DNA from: Mesorhizobium sp. ORS 3324
GTDB lineage: Bacteria > Pseudomonadota > Alphaproteobacteria > Rhizobiales > Rhizobiaceae
Length of the DNA stretch: 42,307 nt
Direction of reading: 5' to 3'
Assembly (NCBI GenBank): GCA_000824825.2
Contig: LM655186.1
Coordinates: forward strand, 59,433-101,739
Both the position numbers and the translations under genes were made by a program. The notes beneath the pieces were generated by a model, which was given only the letters and a program-made list of their open reading frames with translations, searched no databases and was not told the origin of the DNA. Positions 1 through 8,300 of this stretch are shown here, one piece after another; position 1 is the first letter of the stretch, and every line of letters starts with the position of its first letter.

Positions 1-179
1 GTTCCAGCGGAGTGAGACGTCGGCGTTCCCTGGAACACCCCTCATCCGGCCGTTTCGCTGGCACCACCCGGCCCTTCGCAGGCTCAGGGCGTTCGAAGCT
101 CGAAAAGCCAAGCAATTGGCTTTCGTCCGCTACGCGGACCGCTTCTCACCCCACAAGGGGAGAAGGAGAGGCGTCCCAC
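1..179. repeat. Degenerate copy of a palindromic intergenic repeat (family B)
   Basis: No gene is visible downstream of ndvA in this stretch. It carries the block ACACCCCTCATCCGGCCG near 37-54 and a GGGGAGAAGG block near 158-167. Both also occur in the 19478-19675 repeat, but here they are separated by unrelated sequence, so this copy looks diverged or interrupted. Its position just after the ndvA stop codon is typical of mobile palindromic intergenic repeats. Confidence 0.5.
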
Positions 180-1949
180 TTACGCCGCTTCGTTGACCGG
201 GCGGCTGAGGCGGCGGACTTCCTCGTCGTTGAGCAGGCCGCCGGCGCGCAGCAGGGCGGCGAAGCGGCCGTTGCGCAGCGACAGCTCTGTGAAGCCGCCG
301 AACTCGATCACCTTGCCCTTGTCCATGAAGACGACCAGGTCGGCGTCACGCACAGTGGTCAGGCGGTGGGCGATGATGAAGGTGGTGCGGTCGCGGCGCA
401 GCTCGTCGATCGCTTCCTTGACGCGGTCCTCGGTCTCGACGTCGAGCGCGCTGGTCGCCTCGTCGAGCACCAGGATCGGCGCATCCTTCAGCACGGCGCG
501 GGCAATGGCGATGCGCTGGCGCTCGCCACCCGAAAGCTGGCCGCCGCGCTCGCCGACGACGGTGTCGTAGCCGCTGCTCTTGGCCAGGATGAAATCCTGC
601 GCGGCCGCGGCATTGGCGGCGGCGTGCACCTCGTCATTGCTTGCATCGGCGCGGCCGACGCGGATGTTGTCCTCGATCGAGCGGTTGAGCAGGCCGGCGT
701 CCTGGAAGACGGTGGCGATCGAGTGGCGCAGCGACTTGCGGGTCACCGTGCGGGTGTCGATGCCGTCGATCAGGATGCGGCCGCTGGCCGGCGTGAAGAC
801 GCGCTGCAGCAGGTTGATGAGCGTCGTCTTGCCGGCGCCGGTCGGGCCGACGATGGCGACCGTCTTGCCGGCCGGCACCTCGAACGACACGTCGTCGATG
901 CCGTGGCCGGAGTTGGCGAACTCGAAGCTGACATTCTCGAAGCGCACATGGCCGGTGACGTTGGTCAGCTCACGCAGGCCATCCGGCTCTGCGGCATCGG
1001 CCGCCGAGTCCTCGAGACGGTAGAAATCCTCGAGCTTGGCGCGCGCCTCGGAGATCTGGTTGGCGAAGGCCGACATCTGGTCGAGACGGGCAATCAGCAG
1101 CGTGGCGAAGCCGGTGAAGGCGATCACGTCGCCGACGCGAAGCTGGCCATGGGTGACGAGATAGGCGCCGATCAGCAGCACGATCATCATCGAGATGGTC
1201 GAGGAGAGCCGATGCAGCGCATTGGCGATCGCCCACCAGTCGAGCACAGGGTTCTGCGCGTCGAGCAGGTCCTTGACGTAACGCTTCAGCGTCGCGGTCT
1301 CGTGACCGATGCGGTTGTAGCTCTGCAGCACGGCGACGTTGCTGACGGAGTCCGTCACATGGGCGAACACGGTGTGGTAGTGGCGCTCCACCGCAGCCTG
1401 CCCCGCCTTGGTCCGGCGCATGACGAGCCGGCCGATGCCGAGATAGAGCGCGCCGAGGCCGATCAGGACCATGGACATGCGGATGTCCATCGAGAGCGCT
1501 GTCGGGATAAGCAGCGCAAGCGCGACCGCCGTCGACAGATGCTGGCGCATGAATTCCAGCCACAGGCTGAACAGCGTCTCGACGGCGCGCAGCAGCGTAT
1601 GCAGCGAATTGGAGGTGCCGCGCTGGTGGTGCCAGGCGAGCGGCATGGTGATGACGCGCTCGAAGGACTGGCATAGCACTTCCGAACGGCGGGCATGGGC
1701 GAAACGGTCGGCGCCGCGCGCCACCATCACGAAGGCGACGATGTTGAAGGCGCCAAGGGCGGCCCAGACGGCGAGCGTGGAGAACACCGAACCGTGGCTC
1801 GAGATGGCATCGATCACCCGGCCGAACAGGATCGGCTCGACGATCGCGATCATGGCGAGAGCGATGTTTGCGCCGCAAATGACCGCGACGCGCTTCTTGT
1901 CGGCAGCCAGATAACCCAGCGCTCTCAAGTAGATCTGCAGAAGTGACAC
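180..1949 (-). CDS. ndvA: Cyclic beta-1,2-glucan exporter NdvA (ABC transporter, fused permease and ATPase)
   Basis: Inner-membrane ABC exporter that moves cyclic beta-1,2-glucan made by NdvB to the periplasm. The 589 aa protein has an N-terminal six-helix transmembrane domain (about residues 20-300) followed by a nucleotide-binding domain: Walker A GPTGAGKTT near residue 366, signature LSGGERQR near 470 and Walker B ILVLDEATSALD near 490. Length and sequence match rhizobial NdvA / Agrobacterium ChvA, including the SWHHQRGTSN-type stretch near residue 105 (here AWHHQRGTSNSLHTLLRA). The start is GTG at 1949, preceded by GGAG eight bases upstream. It lies downstream of ndvB on the same strand across a 372-base gap, so the two may be co-regulated but the hairpins in the gap argue against simple read-through. 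No defect is visible. Confidence 0.95.
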   Translation of the reverse strand: MSLLQIYLRALGYLAADKKRVAVICGANIALAMIAIVEPILFGRVIDAISSHGSVFSTLAVWAALGAFNIVAFVMVARGADRFAHARRSEVLCQSFERVITMPLAWHHQRGTSNSLHTLLRAVETLFSLWLEFMRQHLSTAVALALLIPTALSMDIRMSMVLIGLGALYLGIGRLVMRRTKAGQAAVERHYHTVFAHVTDSVSNVAVLQSYNRIGHETATLKRYVKDLLDAQNPVLDWWAIANALHRLSSTISMMIVLLIGAYLVTHGQLRVGDVIAFTGFATLLIARLDQMSAFANQISEARAKLEDFYRLEDSAADAAEPDGLRELTNVTGHVRFENVSFEFANSGHGIDDVSFEVPAGKTVAIVGPTGAGKTTLINLLQRVFTPASGRILIDGIDTRTVTRKSLRHSIATVFQDAGLLNRSIEDNIRVGRADASNDEVHAAANAAAAQDFILAKSSGYDTVVGERGGQLSGGERQRIAIARAVLKDAPILVLDEATSALDVETEDRVKEAIDELRRDRTTFIIAHRLTTVRDADLVVFMDKGKVIEFGGFTELSLRNGRFAALLRAGGLLNDEEVRRLSRPVNEAA

Positions 1950-2161
1950 TTCAGCTACTCCGCCAATTCTTTGCCGTGCTTAATCCCGGTATTGTGCACC
2001 GCACCATTTTTTGACACGTACCGGTTAACGCGTCGCAAAACAATGCCCGTCTATCGCTTCCGTTCCCATTTAGCGAACAAAAGATGACGACGGTGCGAAA
2101 TCTGGCGTGATCACCTAACGGTTTGAGATAAAAGGTGAAATGTCAGCCTTGCGGCAAAATA

Positions 2162-2191
2162 GTGGCAGCCGCTTCACGTTGCCACATTTTT
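2162..2191. terminator. Hairpin with flanking T/A tract between ndvB and ndvA
   Basis: GTGGCAGC (2162-2169) pairs with GTTGCCAC (2178-2185) with one G-U, around an 8-base loop. On the plus strand it is followed by ATTTTT. On the minus strand (the direction of ndvB and ndvA) the stem is followed by TATTTT. It could reduce read-through from ndvB into ndvA. Confidence 0.4.
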
Positions 2192-2227
2192 AATCACAAG
2201 ACGCTTGCTTAGCCGGTCCTAAAGCGC

Positions 2228-2303
2228 AGCCGGCGCGCTTCGCCGGCTCCCTACCAAGTAAAACGCCGGGCTTGGCCACGCATCCCGGAGGATGCGTGGC
2301 CAA
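2228..2303 (-). terminator. Probable ndvB transcription terminator (strong stem-loop)
   Basis: TTGGCCACGCATCC (2272-2285) and its exact complement (2290-2303) form a perfect 14-bp stem with loop CGGA, starting 18 bases after the ndvB stop codon. In the minus direction it is followed within about 10 bases by GTTTTAC. A second GC-rich hairpin, AGCCGGCG / CGCCGGCT, lies just beyond at about 2229-2249. The T-tract is imperfect, so factor-independent termination is likely but not certain. Confidence 0.55.
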
Positions 2304-2321
2304 TCAGCCAAATCCTTGATT

Positions 2322-5300
2322 TCACACAGGTATCTTGACGACGACTTCGGTCTTTTCGCCGGCTTTCGGCTCGAAAGACGCCGATTTTGTCTTCGAACCA
2401 TTGAGTTCGACCGAGATCGACTTGGTCTTTTTGTCGCGGATGACGCGAACCTTGATTTCGCCGTCGAACATCTTGAGCGTGGCGGCGTAGCCGTCCCAGT
2501 GGCTGGGCAGCTTCGGCTTGAACGTGATCTGCTTGCCGCGCCGCTCGATACCCAGGATGCCTTCCACCGCAGCACGGTAGAGCCAGCCAGCCGAGCCCGT
2601 GTACCAGGTCCAGCCGCCGCGGCCGCCCTTGCCGTCGCCGGCGTAGATGTCGGCCGCCACCACATAAGGCTCGACGCGGTAGTGCTCGGCCGCCGCCTCG
2701 TCCGAGGCGTGGTTGACCGGGTTCAGCATCGAAAAGCAGCGATAGGCCTCGTCCGTGCGGCCCATCTCGGCCAGCGCGATGACGAACCAGGTGGCGGCAT
2801 GCGTGTACTGGCCGCCATTCTCGCGCACCCCTGGCGGGTAGCTCTTGATATAGCCGGGATCCTTCTCGCTCTTCGAGAAGGGCGGCGTGAACAGCTTGAC
2901 GATCTTGAGCTCGTCGTCGACCAGCATCTTGGTCGCCTGCTCCATGGCCGTGGTCGAGCGTGCCGGGTCGCCCTCGCCCGAAAGCACGCTCCAGGACTGG
3001 GCGATGGAATCGATCTTGCACTCGTCGGAGCTCTTCGAGCCGAGCGGCGTGCCGTCGTCGAAGCTGCCGCGCCGGTACCACTGACCGTCCCAGGCAGCAC
3101 TTTCCAGCGCCCGCTTCAGGAGGTCAGCATGCTTGGTCCAGGCCTGCGCGCGCTTTGCATCGCCCTGCCCCTTGGCAAGGGAGGCGAAATCGCCGAGCGT
3201 CTTCAAGAGGAACCAGCCGAGCCACACGCTCTCGCCCTTGCCGCCCTCGCCGACGCGGTTCATGCCGTCGTTCCAGTCGCCACCGAGGATCAGCGGCAGC
3301 CCGGCCGGGCTGCTGCGCTTGATCGCCAGATCGAGCGCCCGCGCGCAGTGCTCGTAAAGCGGGGCGGTGGCCTTGGTGATCTCGGGCGTGAAGAAGGCGT
3401 CGTGCTCACCCTCGCCGAGCTGCTGCCCGTCGATGAACGGGATCTGCTCCTTGAGGATCGCGGCATCGCCTGTCACCTCGATGTAGCGGGCCGTCGCATG
3501 GGCAAGCCAGACCACGTCGTCCGAGATCATGGTGCGCACACCGGCGTCGGTGCGCGGCAGCCACCAATGCTGCACGTCGCCCTCCGGGAACTGCCGACGC
3601 GCTGCGTTGAGGATCTGGTCGCGCGCCAGCTTCGGATCGTGCGCCAGCAGGGCCAGCGTGTCCTGCAGCTGGTCGCGGAAGCCGAACGCCCCGCTCGCCT
3701 GGTAGAAGGCCGAGCGCGCACGGATGCGGCAGGCGAGGCTCTGGTAAGGCAGCCAGTGATTGACCATGGCGTCGAGCGCCTTGTCCGGCGTCTCGACCTG
3801 GATGGTGTCGAGGAAGCTGCGCCAGACGCGCTCGTTGTCGGCCAGGCGCTGGTCGAAATCCTTGCCGCGGTGCGTTTGCACCAGGATGCTCGCCTCCATG
3901 GCCGTGGCGGCGTCGCCGAGCAGCCAGAACAGTGTCACGTCGCCGCCGGCCGGAATGTCGATGTCGCTGGCGATCACCGCGCAGGGATCATCACCCGCCT
4001 CGACCCGGCCCGACAGGCCGAGTCCGCCGAGCACGGCCTGCGGATACTCCGTCGTGCCGTGCCTGCCGATGAATTCGCCGCGATCGGCGGTCACCGAATG
4101 CACCGGAGCCGTGGCGGCGAGGAAGGCCACCCGCTCGCCGAAATCGAGCCCGTAGGGGTTCTGCGCCAGCATGGCGCCGGTCGCGGCGTCCCGCGACGGC
4201 ACGATGGTCGCCGCCGTGCGGGAGCGATGGCCGCCCAGCACCCATTCGGCATAGGCATAGACGCGCAGCCTTGCCGGCACCGAGCCGGCATTCTGGATGC
4301 GCAGCCTTGTGATCTTCACCGGATCCACCGGATCGACCACCTGCGTCAGGTCCATCGCCAGCGACCCGCGCTTCGAGCGGAAGGTCGAGAAACCCTGGCC
4401 GTGCCAGGTCTCGTAGGTCATCGAGGGATCGCGCACCACGGCGGCCAAGGGCGAGAACGCCTTGGCGCTCAGGTGATCGTAGATATAGAAGCCCTCGCCC
4501 GGCCGGTTCGACACTGGATCGTTGGACCACGGCGTCAGCTGGTAGTCGCGGCTGTTGCGGCTCCAGGTGAAGCCGGCGCCCTCGGCCGAGACGTGGAAGC
4601 CGAAGGAAGCGTTGGAGATGACGTTGATCCAGGGCTGCGGCGTCACGCGACGGCCGGTCAGACGCGTCACGTAGTGCCGGCCGTCGCCGTCGAAACCGCC
4701 GAATCCGTTCCAGAGGCTGAGGCCGGTGCCGTCGGCCGCCATGTCGGCCGAGCCCTGGATTGCAGGGCTCGGAGCCATGGCTGGCAGGGATGGCTCGCGC
4801 AGCGTCCCGCCCTCGGCCTGCTGCAGGGCGTCACGCGCCTGGAGCGCCGCCGTCTCGGCCCGCTCGAGCTGGTCGAAGATGGTGCCGTTGCGGGTGTGGA
4901 GCGCGACGCGCGCGACGGAGAGCAGCGTCTTGTAGGTCGGCTCGTCCATCAGGTCGCGGCGCACGGCGAAGATGTGCTGGCGCGGGCCGAGCTCGCGTCC
5001 GCGCAGGCGGCTGTTCTCGCACAGCGTCTCCACCGCGCGCTGCAGGTCCTGCACGTAGGAGGAGGCCTGCTCGTTGACGACGACGAAGTCGATCATCATG
5101 CCGCGGGCGCGCATATATTCCTGGAAGCGCAGCGCCTGGGCGACGATCTCGAGATCGGCGACGTCGCCGATGCGCACGAGGAAGATCGGGAAATCGCCGG
5201 AGATGCTGGTCGGCCAGAGGCTCGACTGGCGGCCGAGGCCGGAGGCGATGGAATCCGCCGGCAGGCGCAGGAACGGATCGGGATAGATCAGATAGCGCGC

Positions 5301-8300
5301 CAGCTTCTGCACGTTGGCGGCATCTGTCAGGCTGAGGCCGAGATGGCGCGTCTGCACCTGGCTGCGCGTCCAGGCGAGCATCGCCTGGCGGGCGAAGCTC
5401 TCCTGATGGTCGAGGCGGCCGATCGCTTCGTCGAGCTCGCCGCGGTTGGCGCCGACGACGGTCCAGAAGGTCAGCGAGATCTTCTTGTTGGCCGGCACGC
5501 GCACCTGGCGGCGGAGCGCCGCCACCGGGTCGAGCGTGAAGCCCTGGCTGCCTGAGAGCCTGACGCCGGGATCGAAGGCCACGGCGTCGGCGATGGTGCG
5601 GCCGCGGCCGATGAAGGCGCGGCGGTCGGTTTCGGCTTCCGCGTCGCGCGAGGGACCCGCCGGATCGGTGACGAAATGCACCACGGTGAGGTCGGGCTCG
5701 TTCTTCTCGCGCTTGCGCCTGGTGGCGAAGATCGCGCCGTTGTTCGGTGCAATCTCGGTCTCGACGAACATCTTCGAGAAGGCGGGATGGGCGTTGTCGG
5801 AGGCCTCGTTGCCCAGCACCAGCTCGGCGAAGGAGGTCACCTCGATAAATCGGTCGGTGGCGCCGTCATTATAGAGCGTGATGCGGCGGCCCTCGCCATT
5901 GCCTTCCGAAATGACGATGCATTCGACTTCCGAACGCAGCGAGCCGACCGACTTGGTGAAGCTCGCCTTGTCGTCGGCAAACAGCGTCTGGACGCGTTCA
6001 CCCTCGGCCCGCTTCGGCTCGGCGGTCGCCGACCACCAGTCGCCGGTCACGGTGTCGCGCAGGAAGAGGTAGGAGCCGAGACGGTCCTCGCTCGGGTCCG
6101 GCTGCCAGCGGGTGACGGCAAGCTCGCCGAAGCGGCTGTAGCCGGAGCCGGTGGCGGTGACCATGACCGAGTAGCGACCGTTGGACATGACGCTGGTTGC
6201 GCGCAGCGCCTTCATCGGATCGAGGATGATGCGTGTGTCCGGGCTTTCCGTCTCGGTTTCGTCCTTGGCGCGCTCGTCGGCCTCCGTCCTGACGGTGGCG
6301 GTCGGAATGTCACGCGGCGCCTTCTCCTGCAGGAGCAGCTCGGCCGACTCGATCACCGGGTCGCTGTGGAAGCGTTCGCGCAACCGGCCTTCGAAGATGG
6401 CGTCCGCCACGGCCGCGATCGACATGCCGGAATGGTGCGCCATGTAGTTCTGGACGACGGCGTGGTCCGCCCCTTCCGGCACGCGCTGCGGCGTGAAATC
6501 GACCGCGTCGTAGAAGCCGTGGCGGCCGAGCGCTCCGATCGAGCGCAGGCGCATGAGGTTCTGCACCGCCTCGCGTGGGTTGAACTGCGCCGCGAGGATC
6601 GTGGCGTAAGGCGCGATCACGGTGTTCTGGCCGAGGCCGCGCTTCAGGCCGAGGCCCGGCACGCCGAAATTGGTGTACTGGTAGGTGAGCTCGCGGTCGC
6701 GGGCGTTGTAGGCCGCTTCCGAAATACCCCAGGGCACGTTCTTCGAGCGCGCGTACTGGATCTGGCGCTTGATGATGAGCTTGCTGGTCTGGTTGAGGAT
6801 GGAGCCCTGGGCCTCCTTCATCACCAGCGGCGGCATCAGATACTCGAACATCGAGCCCGACCAGGACATCAGCGCGCCCTTGAAGCCGATCTCGACGATC
6901 GGGCGGCCGAGCCGGAACCAGTGCTCCGTCGGCAGGTCGCCCTTGGCGATGGCGAACAGGCTGGTCAGCCGCGCCTCGGAAGCGAGCAGGTCGTAGCAGC
7001 TCTCGTCGAGCTGGTGCTCCTCGACGCGGTAGCCGATCGACAGCAGCTTGCGCTCCTGCCGCATCAGGAAGGAGAAATCCATCTCGAAGGCGTAGCGGCG
7101 GCAGCGTCCGCGCAGCGCGAGCAGCTTGGTGCGCAGCGCCGAAACGGCGCCTTCGTCATTGTGCGAATCGTGCACATGCGCCTCGCACGTCGCCTCCAGC
7201 CTTGCGGCCCAGTCGACGATGACATCGCTCTTCGGCGACGCCGCCTCGGTGTGGATCGCGGTGGCGAGCTTGCGGATCTCGCCGGCGAGCACCGCGAGAT
7301 TGATGGTGCGGATCGAGGCCATCTCGGGCTGCGCCTTGATGGTCATCACGGCGCGGCGCATGCCGTCGAGGCGGTCGGTGAGACGCTGGCGCAGCGGCCG
7401 CAATTGCCGGCGGTCGTCGGGCAGCTCCTCCAGGCTCTCGTCGAGGATGGTGACGGTGTCGAGGATGCCTTCGAAATCGCCCTGCAGGTGGACGGACGGC
7501 GCCTCGGCCCATTCGGCGCAGGCCGCGGCCACCGCGACCAGATGGCCGGCAAGGTTGCCGCTGTCTACCGCCGAGATGTAGAGCGGATAGAGCGGCTTCA
7601 GCGTCGTCGTGTCGTACCAGTTGTAGAGGTGCCCGCGGTCGCGCGGCATGTTCTCGATGGTGGTCATCGTGGCGTCGATGCGGGTGATGGCATCCGACAG
7701 GCTGATCCAGCCGAAGTCGCGCGCAGACACCACCGAGAGCAGATAGACGCCGATATTGGTCGGCGAGGTGCGCGGCGCCACCACCGGCGCCGGGCTTTCC
7801 TGGAAATTGTCGGGCGGCAGATGGTGATGCTCCGCCGTCACGAAGGTCTCGAAATAGTGCCAGGTGCGGCGCGCCACTGTGCGCAGCATATGGATATCGG
7901 AGGCCGAAATGCGCAGCCGGTCCTCCGTCTCGGCGGAGCGGCTGATCCAGCAGGCGACGGCGGGCGAGCCGGTCCAGAAGATCGCGAAGAAGAAGGCGAC
8001 GAAGGCGCCGGTGGAATCGGCCAGCACGGGAATGGCGAGACCGACGACGCCGATGATCACGGCGCCGTACATCATGCTGTAATAGGAGCCGAGGTCGCTG
8101 CCGCCGCTCTTATGCGCCTGCGAGGCGGTGCGCCATTCGAGAAGGTTCTGGCGGGTGACGAAGAGCCGGTAGAGCGTGCGGATGATGGCGTCGCCCATCA
8201 TCCAGGCGAAATGCGCCATCAGCAGCACTTTCAGGGCCACCAGCGCCGTGCCGAACACCGTGTCGCGGGCGAGCGCGGAGAAATGACCGCGCGGGGTCTG

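Larger units (their letters stand above)
1950..2321. other. ndvB-ndvA intergenic region, no gene
   Basis: This 372-base gap holds no credible coding sequence. It is noticeably more AT-rich than its neighbours between about 1970 and 2210 and must contain any independent ndvA promoter. I cannot pick a convincing -35/-10 pair. The end nearest ndvB holds three hairpins, listed separately or mentioned there. Confidence 0.6.

Noticed and set aside
2292..5555. Plus-strand open frame of 1087 codons opposite ndvB
   Set aside because: It is a shadow of high-GC codon use in ndvB, with low-complexity Arg/Ala/Gly-rich sequence and no recognisable domains or ribosome site.
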